From Cedecea neteri NBRC 105707 = ATCC 33855 (GTDB lineage: Bacteria; Pseudomonadota; Gammaproteobacteria; Enterobacterales; Enterobacteriaceae): a stretch of DNA of 44,374 nucleotides. The stretch is from assembly GCF_001571265.1 (NCBI RefSeq), contig NZ_BCTL01000049.1, positions 1-44,374 of the forward strand, in the 5' to 3' direction. Made by a program: the position numbers and the translations under genes. Each line of letters opens with the position of its first letter. Within the stretch, counting starts at the first letter, position 1. The notes beneath the pieces were generated by a model. It saw only the letters and a program-made list of their open reading frames with translations, was not told where the DNA came from and did not search any database. Positions 1 to 7,784 of this stretch are shown piece after piece.

Positions 1-111
1 AAATGACGGTGATTTCCCCGAGTCGTTCACCGGTTCGATGGCGGCATGTGAAACTGTATTTGAAGTGAACGGAATATTCGCCTGCTCTGCATAAATAGAG
101 CAAGTACCAGG

Positions 112-1770
112 TTAACGCTTAACCCAGTACACCGCCTCAAACGGCCTCAGGCTCATCTCACCTGGCTTAGCGGCGGCGTCAGAGTAGTTACTCATCAGCA
201 CTTCCCATTCACCGTCATGGCCTTCCAGCTGCAGCCACTGCGCTTCACCGCTGAGGTTAGCGGCAACCACCAGCGTTTGCCCTTCGTGTTGACGGCTGTA
301 GCTCCACACCAGCGGATGCTCCGGCAGCAGATCCTGATAATCACCCCAGGTCAGCACCGGCTCTGACTTACGCAGCTTGATCAATTGCTGATAGGTGTAG
401 AACACCGAGTCGCTGTCTTTCAGCGCCGTCTCGGCGTTGACCGTCTGGTAGTTATCGCACAGGCCAATCCACGGCGTGCCTTCGCTAAAGCCTGCATTGT
501 TGCCCGCATCCCACTGCATCGGCGTACGGCTGTTGTCGCGTGACTTGCTGGCAAGAATTGCCATCAGCGTGTCGCTGTCGCGCCCAAGGGTTCGCAGCTC
601 GGCGAACATATTGAGGCTTTCCACGTCGCGATACTGATCGATGCTGGAGAAATGTGGATTGGTCATCCCAATCTCTTCCCCTTGATAGATGTACGGCGTG
701 CCCTGCATACCGTGCAGCACCATCGCCAGCATCTTCGCGGACGTAGTACGCAGCTTGCCTTCGTGCCCGAAGCGGGAAACGATGCGCGGCTGGTCGTGGT
801 TACACCAGAACAGCGCGTTCCAGGCCACGTTGTGCATGCCCTGCTGCCAGTGATTGAAGATGGACTTCAGCTCCACGTAGTCGGGTTTTGCCAGCGTCCA
901 TTTCTCGCCGCCCGGATAGTCGACCTTCAGGTGGTGGAAGTTAAATGTCATCGACAGCTCGCTGCCGTCGAGGGCGCCATATTTCTGGCAGTTATCCAGC
1001 GAGGTGGAGGACATCTCGCCGACGGTCATCAGACCGAGCGGCTTAAAGGCATCGCGGCTGAATTCCTGCAGATACTCGTGGACGCGTGGCCCGTCGGTGT
1101 AAAAACGGCGACCATCGCCTCCGTCAACGTCGTTCGGGAATTGCTGATCTTTGGAGATCAGGTTAATCACGTCGAGGCGCAGACCGTCCACGCCGCGGTT
1201 GGCCCAGAACTCACAGACCTTTTTCAGCTCGGCGCGAACCTCCGGGTTCTCCCAGTTGAGATCGGCCTGCTCGGGCGCGAACAGATGCAGGTAGTACTGC
1301 CCGGTTTCCGCCTGCCACTGCCAGGCGTTACCGCCAAACTTCGAGCGCCAGTTATTCGGCAGAACATCCGGCGTGCCGTCTCGCCAGATATAGAACTCGC
1401 GATACGGGCTGCGTTTATCCTGCGCCTGCTTGAACCAGTCGTGCTCCGTGGAGGTGTGGTTGAACACCATATCCAGCACCAGACGAATACCACGCTGGTG
1501 GGCTTCCGCAACCAGCAAATCAAAATCTTCCAGCGTGCCGTAGGTTGGATCTATCGCGCAGTAATTAGCGACGTCGTAACCGTTATCTATCTGAGGCGAG
1601 ACATAAAACGGCGTAATCCATAGGGCATCGACGCCCAGCGTCTTGAGATAATCCAGACGCTTAATCACGCCCTTCAGATCGCCGGTCCCGCTGCCGGTCG
1701 TGTCCTGGAAACTCTTTGGGTAAATCTGGTAGATGACGCCGTTTTGCCACCACGGAGGAGTGATATTCAT
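112..1770 (-). CDS. treC: Trehalose-6-phosphate hydrolase
   Basis: This cytoplasmic GH13 alpha-glucosidase splits trehalose-6-phosphate, delivered by the TreB permease, into glucose and glucose-6-phosphate. The 551-552 residue length matches E. coli TreC. The N-terminus (MNITPPWWQNGVIYQIYPK) and the GH13 motifs are clear: nucleophile D200 in GLRLDVIN, acid/base E252 in VGEMSS, and transition-state D326 in NHDQPR. The start is the ATG ending at 1770, preceded on the minus strand by a purine stretch (AGGAAC). It is the last gene of treR-treB-treC, but lies 197 bp below treB, with a terminator-like hairpin in between, so its level may be partly uncoupled from treB. The bases between its stop and the window edge show no convincing gene. 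Confidence 0.97.
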   Translation of the reverse strand: MNITPPWWQNGVIYQIYPKSFQDTTGSGTGDLKGVIKRLDYLKTLGVDALWITPFYVSPQIDNGYDVANYCAIDPTYGTLEDFDLLVAEAHQRGIRLVLDMVFNHTSTEHDWFKQAQDKRSPYREFYIWRDGTPDVLPNNWRSKFGGNAWQWQAETGQYYLHLFAPEQADLNWENPEVRAELKKVCEFWANRGVDGLRLDVINLISKDQQFPNDVDGGDGRRFYTDGPRVHEYLQEFSRDAFKPLGLMTVGEMSSTSLDNCQKYGALDGSELSMTFNFHHLKVDYPGGEKWTLAKPDYVELKSIFNHWQQGMHNVAWNALFWCNHDQPRIVSRFGHEGKLRTTSAKMLAMVLHGMQGTPYIYQGEEIGMTNPHFSSIDQYRDVESLNMFAELRTLGRDSDTLMAILASKSRDNSRTPMQWDAGNNAGFSEGTPWIGLCDNYQTVNAETALKDSDSVFYTYQQLIKLRKSEPVLTWGDYQDLLPEHPLVWSYSRQHEGQTLVVAANLSGEAQWLQLEGHDGEWEVLMSNYSDAAAKPGEMSLRPFEAVYWVKR

Positions 1771-1934
1771 AGCGAGTTCCTGCTAGCTGAAGGGGCGGAG
1801 TTGCCCCACAAACTGATGACAAGCTTCTGGCAGTAGAAAGAACCTTAAGTGCCATCAAAAAATAAACAAGGAAAATCAATGGCTGATTTTCAGCTGATAA
1901 CCCGCAAAGCGTAAAAATACACTTTGCTCTGACG

Positions 1935-1956
1935 AAAAGGGGGCATTTCTGCCCCC
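1935..1956 (-). terminator. Terminator-like hairpin after treB
   Basis: Read on the minus strand, GGGGGCA and TGCCCCC arms (1939-1956, loop of four bases) are followed by TTTT (1935-1938). It lies 12 bases below the treB stop and upstream of treC. A second GC-rich hairpin, GGGGC and GCCCC arms near 1793-1808, lies just before the treC ribosome binding site. Confidence 0.7.
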
Positions 1957-1967
1957 GGTCAATCTCA

Positions 1968-3386
1968 CTACACCACCAGCAGCGTGCCCTGGCGGAATTT
2001 ACGCTTGTAGACGATAGATGTCAGGACAATCGGCACAATCACCGCGATAACAATCGCAATGGCGTAGATGCCCCAGAACTTAGGCTGAATGGACAGAATG
2101 CCCGGCAGGCCGCCGACGCCAATCCCGTTCGCCATTACGCCGTTGAGTCCGCACAGCAGGCCGGCCAGGCCGGAACCTACCATCGCGCACAGCATCGGGA
2201 AGTGATACTTCAGGTTGATCCCGTACATGGCCGGCTCGGTGACGCCGAGGTAGGCCGAAATGGCCGCCGGGACGGAGATTTCACGTTCATTCTGCTTGCG
2301 GCTGCAAATAATGATGCCGACAACCGCAGAAGCCTGCGCAATGTTAGACAGCGCAATCAGCGGCCAGACCGGCGTGCCGCCCAGGCTCTGAATCATCTGC
2401 ATGTCGATGGCAAGCGTGGTCTGGTGAACGCCGGTGATAACCAGCGGCGCATACAGGAAGCCAAACAACGCGGCGCCTACAGGGGCGAAGCTGCCGGTCA
2501 TCAGATGGCGAACCGCAAACGCAACGCCGTCACCGATCATGCGGCCGAATGGCCCAATCACGGTGTGAGCCAGGAACACGGCCAGGATCAGCGAGCACAC
2601 CGGCACGATAACCAGATAAAGGTAATCCGGCACGATGCGTTTCATGCGAGTTTCAATAAAGCCGAGCGCCAGGCCCGCCAGCAGCGCAGGAATAACCTGT
2701 GCCTGGTAGCCCACTTTCTCGATGGTGAACCAGCCGAAGTTCCACACTTCTGGGATCTTGGTGCCCAGCTCGTAGGCGTTCATCAGCTGCGGGGATACCA
2801 GCGTAACGCCCAGCACGATGCCGAGGATCGGTGTGCCGCCCATTTTCTTCACCGCAGACCAGCAGATACCCACCGGCAGATAGAAGAAGATCGCCTCACC
2901 AATCAGCCACAGGAAGTCATACACGGTTTTCAGCGCCGGATACATCTGGGCAAGGGTTTCCCCGTTGCTCATCGGCAGGTCGCCAATCACGTTACGGAAG
3001 CCGAGGATCAGACCCCCGCTGATCAGCGCTGGCAGCAGCGGGAAGAAGATCTCTGCGAAGTGGGAGATCAGCTGCTCGTGCCATTTCATGTTTTGACGGG
3101 CCGCCGTTTTGGCCTGCTCCTTGTCGGCGGAGTCCAGTCCGGTCGTGGCAATCAGCGCTTTGTAATAATCATCCACATCGGTACCGATAACCACCTGGAA
3201 CTGACCGGCGTTGGTAAAGCAGCCTTTCACCATCGGCAGGTTTTCGATCTCTTTAGGATGGGCATTTTCGGGATGGTTCAGCACAAAACGCAGTCGGGTA
3301 ATGCAGTGGCTCACGGTAGCGATATTCTCGCGTCCACCAACGAGTTCGATCAGTTTGTCGATGTCTTGTTGTTTTACTTTGCTCAT
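1968..3386 (-). CDS. treB: PTS trehalose-specific EIIBC permease
   Basis: This is an inner-membrane phosphotransferase component that imports trehalose and phosphorylates it to trehalose-6-phosphate. The N-terminal EIIB domain carries the phospho-accepting cysteine C28 (SHCITRLRF). A roughly 370-residue polytopic EIIC domain follows, with the conserved ITGVHQTTLAIDMQ and GVTEPAMYGINLK segments. No EIIA domain is present; in E. coli the glucose EIIA (Crr) serves TreB. I chose the ATG at 3386 (MSKVKQQDID, 472 aa, E. coli 473) over a GTG three codons upstream. It lies downstream of treR in the same direction, with the TreR operator between them. Confidence 0.97.
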   Translation of the reverse strand: MSKVKQQDIDKLIELVGGRENIATVSHCITRLRFVLNHPENAHPKEIENLPMVKGCFTNAGQFQVVIGTDVDDYYKALIATTGLDSADKEQAKTAARQNMKWHEQLISHFAEIFFPLLPALISGGLILGFRNVIGDLPMSNGETLAQMYPALKTVYDFLWLIGEAIFFYLPVGICWSAVKKMGGTPILGIVLGVTLVSPQLMNAYELGTKIPEVWNFGWFTIEKVGYQAQVIPALLAGLALGFIETRMKRIVPDYLYLVIVPVCSLILAVFLAHTVIGPFGRMIGDGVAFAVRHLMTGSFAPVGAALFGFLYAPLVITGVHQTTLAIDMQMIQSLGGTPVWPLIALSNIAQASAVVGIIICSRKQNEREISVPAAISAYLGVTEPAMYGINLKYHFPMLCAMVGSGLAGLLCGLNGVMANGIGVGGLPGILSIQPKFWGIYAIAIVIAVIVPIVLTSIVYKRKFRQGTLLVV

Positions 3387-3453
3387 AAGTAACACCCTGG
3401 GTAGGAGGTAATGACCTGTAGTAAGGGTAGCCGGGAATCTATTTTACGAAAAT

Positions 3454-3465
3454 GGGAACGTTCCC
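3454..3465. promoter_or_regulatory. TreR operator
   Basis: This is the perfect palindrome GGGAACGTTCCC in the treR-treB gap, 67 bp before the treB start. It matches the LacI-family operator known for TreR. A half-matching CRP-like TGTGA lies about 15 bases upstream on the minus strand (TCACA, 3480-3484), consistent with catabolite control, but its second half is poor. Confidence 0.8.
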
Positions 3466-3506
3466 GAAATCAAGCGAAGATCACAAAATCCCGCTTAGGG
3501 GAGGTT

Positions 3507-4454
3507 TTATTGCAGGTGGCTTGGGATGACGATTTGCCGCAGCTGTTGGCCCTGAGAAATCTGCCCGATCAGCTGTAAAGCCGCGGCGCGACCGGCTTCG
3601 GCGTAGCCCGGATCAACGGTGATGATTTCAGGATGCAGAAACTTCATCAGCGGCGTGTTCCCCACGCTCGCCAGTTGAATATCGCTGCGGTTTTGCTGCT
3701 GGAGGTATTTGCTTGCGCCCAGCGCCAGGGTGTCGGTGGCGCAAAGCAGGGCGGTGGTTTTCGGGGTCAGTACTTCAACTACATGCTCGTAGCCCTGCTT
3801 CATGGCGAGGCCCGGCAGAGCGGCATTGGGAACAATATCGTGGTCACGACAAAAAGCGAGATAGGCCTGATGACGGCGATACCCGGTGGTGACGTCGCCG
3901 TGCGGCACGCCAAGGAAGCTGATGTCGCGGTGACCTTGCTGATAAAGGCTGGACATCAGGATGTGAATGGAGCCTTCATCGTCATAACACACCGAAGCGA
4001 ATCCGCTGGCGTCTCTTGCCATCAGCACCAGCGTGGAGCGCCAGGGCTGCAGCATCTTCTCGTTAATGCCGGTGAAGCCAAACAAAATCACGCCGTCGAT
4101 GTTGCGGCGGCGCAGCATGCCGAGATGTTCTTCAACCATGTCCGGTGAGAACTGGCTTTCCATCATGATCGGATCGTAGCCCTGCTCGTAAAGGCAGGGC
4201 AGCATGGTTTGCACCGCCAGATTTTCCGACAGGGAGTCAAGGCGCGTCACGATAATGGCGACCACTTTATCGCTTTGCCCACGCATGGCGCGCGCCGAAC
4301 GGGAAGGGGAGAACTCGTGCTGCTGCATTACCGCTTCAACTCGTTCCCGCGTGCGGGCGCTGACGCCGCTTTCATTGTTCAATACGCGAGAGACGGTAGA
4401 TTTCCCCACGCCGCTCAGGCGGGCAATATCTTTGATGGTAAGGCGACTTTGCAT
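3507..4454 (-). CDS. treR: Trehalose operon repressor (LacI family)
   Basis: This DNA-binding repressor of treBC responds to trehalose-6-phosphate in E. coli. It has 315 residues, the same as E. coli TreR. The N-terminal LacI helix-turn-helix is plain (LTIKDIARLSGVGKSTVSRV), followed by the hinge and a periplasmic-binding-protein-like effector domain (from about residue 60). The start is the ATG ending at 4454. The product's own operator, GGGAACGTTCCC, lies 41-52 bp below its stop. The gene is divergent from mgtA, with about 500 bp between the two starts. Confidence 0.97.
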   Translation of the reverse strand: MQSRLTIKDIARLSGVGKSTVSRVLNNESGVSARTRERVEAVMQQHEFSPSRSARAMRGQSDKVVAIIVTRLDSLSENLAVQTMLPCLYEQGYDPIMMESQFSPDMVEEHLGMLRRRNIDGVILFGFTGINEKMLQPWRSTLVLMARDASGFASVCYDDEGSIHILMSSLYQQGHRDISFLGVPHGDVTTGYRRHQAYLAFCRDHDIVPNAALPGLAMKQGYEHVVEVLTPKTTALLCATDTLALGASKYLQQQNRSDIQLASVGNTPLMKFLHPEIITVDPGYAEAGRAAALQLIGQISQGQQLRQIVIPSHLQ

Positions 4455-4646
4455 AGCTGTTCTTTTCCCTGGCGGTCACGGTGCAAATTGGCTCGTTTGG
4501 CAATGGCGGCGGCCCCGTTCCTTTTGGGACACGAATGCGGTGATTGTCACTCGTTTGCCACTAACCTGTAATCCGGATTATTTAGAATATACTTACCAAG
4601 AGTAAAATTTTAACGCTGTATCCCGTTCCCGATATGGGCAAAATCT
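4455..4646. other. treR side of the treR-mgtA intergenic region
   Basis: No gene is visible in the upstream part of this 497-bp gap. An 8-base direct repeat CTCGTTTG occurs at 4492-4499 and 4550-4557, and the strand turns AT-rich near 4575-4620. I could not assign a treR promoter with confidence. The rest of the gap is the mgtA promoter and leader, listed separately. Confidence 0.4.
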
Positions 4647-4681
4647 GGTTTACAGAAGGTTTAGTTTTACGGGCGTAGTAT
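4647..4681 (+). promoter_or_regulatory. PhoP box and mgtA promoter
   Basis: Two direct GGTTTA hexamers (4647-4652 and 4658-4663) are spaced 11 bases start to start, the arrangement of the PhoP box. A TAGTAT/TATACC -10 candidate follows about 12 bases later (4676-4682), the spacing used by promoters where PhoP replaces the -35 element. This predicts induction at low magnesium through PhoPQ, with transcription starting near 4688 and a leader of roughly 260 nt before mgtA. Confidence 0.82.
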
Positions 4682-4746
4682 ACCTGGCATTCTCATTATG
4701 CCAGAAGGCGTAATGCTATTTTTCTTTCAACGCTACCGGAGATGAC

Positions 4747-4797
4747 ATGGAACCCGATCCCAGTCCTCACCCTGAAGTAACAGGAATTTTCCGGTAA
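4747..4797 (+). CDS. mgtL: mgtA leader peptide MgtL
   Basis: This is a 16-codon ORF (MEPDPSPHPEVTGIFR) inside the mgtA leader, with GGAG just upstream of its ATG. The start MEPDP and the alternating prolines match the MgtL leader peptides of E. coli and Salmonella, where slow translation of proline codons under low proline, or destabilised ribosomes under low Mg2+, changes leader folding and lets RNA polymerase reach mgtA. Four proline codons are present (positions 3, 5, 7, 9). The C-terminal half differs from the RRRLKLFR tail I recall for E. coli, so the proline-rich front may be what is selected. Confidence 0.82.
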   Translation: MEPDPSPHPEVTGIFR

Positions 4798-4815
4798 GCC
4801 ACAGGTTAACGCCCG

Positions 4816-4840
4816 CTGCCTTACCGGTTTTGTAAGGCAG
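4816..4840 (+). promoter_or_regulatory. mgtA leader stem-loop
   Basis: Perfect 9-bp arms CTGCCTTAC (4816-4824) and GTAAGGCAG (4832-4840) around a 7-base loop lie just after mgtL. They sit where the Mg2+-responsive leader of mgtA forms its alternative stems. The assignment to the riboswitch is inferred from position. Confidence 0.6.
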
Positions 4841-4951
4841 TGACGACCACTCTCATTTACGTCCCTGCTTGTTGATGCTCTCCTGCCTGGTGCAGCTTTG
4901 TTGCGCCTGCAGGAAACTTAGGTACCGCTCAAGACGGTGCTAAGGACGTTT

Positions 4952-7669
4952 ATGCAATTCAAAAACCTCACTCGCCAGCTGATGTCCCAACTGAGCCGTC
5001 ACCTGCCGCGCCGCCTGGTGCAGCGCGATCCTATGCCTGACGGAAAAGTAGTGGCGAAGGCCGCCGATATTCCGGCGACGCTGACGCAAGCCTGCCTGAA
5101 ATATGCCGCCGCCAGCGAAGAGCAGCTCTACGTTGAGTTTGGCAGCCATCCGGAAGGGCTGGATGCTCGTGAAGTTGAAAAAGCGCGCGAAACCCACGGC
5201 CTGAACCAGATCCCGGCGCAGAAACCCGCGCCGTGGTTTGTGCACCTCTGGGTTTGCTACCGCAACCCGTTCAACCTGTTACTGACGGCGCTGGGCATCT
5301 TCTCCTACGCAACGGAAGACGACCTGTTTGGCGCAAGCGTCATTGCTCTGATGGTGGTGATTTCCACGCTGCTGAACTTCATTCAGGAAACCCGCTCCAC
5401 CCGCGCGGCGGATGCGCTGAAGGCGATGGTCAGCAACACCGCAACCGTGCTGCGCGTTATCAACGATCAGGGCGAATATGCCTATGTCGAGGTTCCGCTG
5501 GACCAACTGGTGCCGGGAGATATCGTTAAGCTTGCCGCAGGCGACATGATCCCAGCCGACCTGCGCGTTATGCAGGCGCGTGACCTGTTTGTTGGCCAGG
5601 CGTCGCTGACCGGGGAATCTCTGCCGGTCGAGAAAGTGGCCGTCAGCCGCCAGCACGATCAGCACAACCCGCTGGAGTGTGACAACCTCTGCTTTATGGG
5701 CACCAACGTGGTGAGCGGCACGGCGCTGGCCATGATTATCGCCACCGGCGGGAACACCTGGTTCGGGCAACTGGCTGGACGCGTCACCCAGCAGGAAAGC
5801 GAGCCTAACGCCTTCCAGCGGGGTATCAGCCGCGTAAGCTGGCTGCTGATCCGCTTTATGCTGGTGATGGTGCCGGTGGTACTGCTGATCAACGGCTTCA
5901 CCAAAGGCGACTGGTGGGAAGCGGCGCTGTTCTCACTCTCCGTGGCCGTCGGCCTGACGCCGGAAATGCTGCCGATGATCGTCACCTCCACGCTGGCGCG
6001 CGGGGCGGTGAAGCTGTCGAAACAAAAAGTCATTGTGAAGCACCTCGATGCTATTCAGAACTTCGGCGCGATGGACATCCTGTGTACCGATAAAACCGGT
6101 ACCTTGACCCAGGACCGCATCGTGCTGGAAACCCACACCGATATCTTCGGCGAGCAAAGCGATCGCGTGCTGCACACCGCCTGGCTGAACAGCCACTACC
6201 AAACCGGGCTCAAAAACCTGCTGGACGTGGCGGTGCTGGAAGGCGTTGATGCCGACCACGCCCGCACGGCGGTTGCCCAGTGGCACAAAATAGATGAAAT
6301 CCCCTTCGACTTTGACCGCCGCCGTATGTCGGTTGTGGTCTCCGAGCAGTCAGACGTGCATCAGCTTATCTGCAAAGGCGCGCTGCAGGAGATCCTCAAC
6401 GTTTGTACTCACGTGCGCCACGGCGACGAGATTGTGCCGCTCAGCGAAGGGATGCTGAAACGCATTCGCAGCGTGACCGACTCGCTGAACAGCCAGGGCC
6501 TGCGCGTGGTTGCCGTTGCCACAAAATTCCTGCCTGCCCGCAGCGCAGACTACAGCCGCGTGGATGAGTCCGACCTGATCCTCGAAGGCTACATCGCCTT
6601 CCTCGATCCGCCGAAAGAAACCACCGCTCCGGCGTTAAAAGCGCTGAAAGCCAGCGGCATTGCGGTAAAAATCCTGACCGGCGACAGCGAGCTGGTTGCG
6701 GCGAAAGTGTGCCGTGAGGTCGGGCTGGAAGTTGGCGACCTGATCGTCGGCAGCGACATCGAAACAATGAGCGATGACGAGCTGGCGCGAGTGGCGCTGC
6801 AAACCACGCTGTTTGCCCGCCTGACGCCGATGCACAAAGAGCGTATCGTTCGCCTGCTGCGCGGTGAAGGCCACGTGGTGGGCTTTATGGGCGACGGTAT
6901 TAACGATGCCCCGGCACTACGTGCGGCAGATATCGGTATTTCTGTAGACGGCGCGGTGGATATCGCCCGTGAAGCCGCCGATATTATTCTGTTGGAAAAA
7001 AGCCTGATGGTGCTGGAAGAGGGCGTTATCGAAGGTCGTCGTACCTTCGCCAACATGCTCAAGTACATCAAAATGACCGCCAGCTCCAACTTCGGCAACG
7101 TCTTCAGCGTGCTGGTGGCCAGCGCCTTCCTGCCGTTCCTGCCGATGCTGCCGATTCACCTGCTGATCCAGAACCTGATGTACGATGTCTCTCAGGTCGC
7201 GATTCCGTTTGATAACGTCGACGATGAACAAATCAAACAGCCGCAGCGCTGGAATCCGGCCGACCTGGGCCGCTTTATGGTGTTCTTCGGGCCGCTCAGC
7301 TCCATCTTCGATATCGTCACCTTCGGCGTGATGTGGTGGATTTTCAAAGCGAATACTCCGGAGGCGCAAACGCTGTTCCAGTCCGGCTGGTTCGTGGAAG
7401 GCCTGCTGTCGCAAACGTTGATTGTGCACATGATCCGTACCCGCCGTATTCCGTTCCTACAAAGCCGTCCGGCGTGGCCGCTGATGATGATGACGCTGCT
7501 AGTGATGGCGCTCGGGATTGCGCTGCCGTTCTCGCCGCTGGCCGAGTACCTGCACCTGCAGGCGCTACCGCTGAGCTACTTCCCGCTGCTGGTGGTTATT
7601 CTGGCGGGCTACGTGATGCTGACCCAGGCCGTGAAAGGCTTCTACAGCCGCCGCTACGGCTGGCAGTAA
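4952..7669 (+). CDS. mgtA: Magnesium-transporting P-type ATPase MgtA
   Basis: This inner-membrane P3B-type ATPase imports Mg2+ at the expense of ATP. The aspartate phosphorylated in catalysis is D380 in CTDKTGTLTQ. The actuator loop LTGESLPVEK, the nucleotide-domain motif KILTGDSELVA and the hinge GFMGDGINDAPAL are all present, and the transmembrane segments flank them as in the family. The protein ends SRRYGWQ like E. coli MgtA. I chose the ATG at 4952 because AAGGA lies seven bases upstream, giving 905 aa (E. coli 898); an upstream GTG at 4937 lacks this. The preceding PhoP box, mgtL and leader hairpin indicate control at both initiation and elongation. Confidence 0.97.
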   Translation: MQFKNLTRQLMSQLSRHLPRRLVQRDPMPDGKVVAKAADIPATLTQACLKYAAASEEQLYVEFGSHPEGLDAREVEKARETHGLNQIPAQKPAPWFVHLWVCYRNPFNLLLTALGIFSYATEDDLFGASVIALMVVISTLLNFIQETRSTRAADALKAMVSNTATVLRVINDQGEYAYVEVPLDQLVPGDIVKLAAGDMIPADLRVMQARDLFVGQASLTGESLPVEKVAVSRQHDQHNPLECDNLCFMGTNVVSGTALAMIIATGGNTWFGQLAGRVTQQESEPNAFQRGISRVSWLLIRFMLVMVPVVLLINGFTKGDWWEAALFSLSVAVGLTPEMLPMIVTSTLARGAVKLSKQKVIVKHLDAIQNFGAMDILCTDKTGTLTQDRIVLETHTDIFGEQSDRVLHTAWLNSHYQTGLKNLLDVAVLEGVDADHARTAVAQWHKIDEIPFDFDRRRMSVVVSEQSDVHQLICKGALQEILNVCTHVRHGDEIVPLSEGMLKRIRSVTDSLNSQGLRVVAVATKFLPARSADYSRVDESDLILEGYIAFLDPPKETTAPALKALKASGIAVKILTGDSELVAAKVCREVGLEVGDLIVGSDIETMSDDELARVALQTTLFARLTPMHKERIVRLLRGEGHVVGFMGDGINDAPALRAADIGISVDGAVDIAREAADIILLEKSLMVLEEGVIEGRRTFANMLKYIKMTASSNFGNVFSVLVASAFLPFLPMLPIHLLIQNLMYDVSQVAIPFDNVDDEQIKQPQRWNPADLGRFMVFFGPLSSIFDIVTFGVMWWIFKANTPEAQTLFQSGWFVEGLLSQTLIVHMIRTRRIPFLQSRPAWPLMMMTLLVMALGIALPFSPLAEYLHLQALPLSYFPLLVVILAGYVMLTQAVKGFYSRRYGWQ

Positions 7670-7681
7670 TCCCAAAAAATA

Positions 7682-7704
7682 GCGAGATGTGATCCACGTC
7701 TCGC
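7682..7704. terminator. Hairpin after mgtA
   Basis: A 10-bp stem (GCGAGATGTG with CACGTCTCGC, one G-T pair, 3-base loop) starts 12 bases after the mgtA stop. A run of A precedes it on the plus strand, so the U-tract typical of a terminator is on the minus strand only. For mgtA it may act as a 3' end stabiliser or a weak terminator. Confidence 0.45.
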
Positions 7705-7726
7705 CGCCGCCTTGCTGAAAAATCCT

Positions 7727-7773
7727 TCACGTGATAACAGATTGTTTTTGCTATTTTCTGGCCCGTCACGTGA
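7727..7773. promoter_or_regulatory. Pair of TCACGTGA palindromes before the hexosaminidase gene
   Basis: The identical 8-base palindrome TCACGTGA occurs at 7727-7734 and 7766-7773, 39 bases apart, in the short gap before the GH20 gene. The second copy abuts the ribosome binding site. I know of no enterobacterial regulator with exactly this site, so an operator role is inferred. Confidence 0.35.
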
Positions 7774-7784
7774 AAGGATTACTC

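Noticed and set aside
1-111. Possible nrdD or other gene start downstream of treC
   Set aside because: No start codon, ribosome binding site or recognisable protein is visible in this edge fragment.
2202-3392. 396-aa plus-strand frame antisense to treB
   Set aside because: It lies fully inside the clear treB gene and looks like a shadow frame.
4204-4605. 133-aa and 120-aa plus-strand frames over the treR start
   Set aside because: They overlap treR and its promoter region and have no family features.
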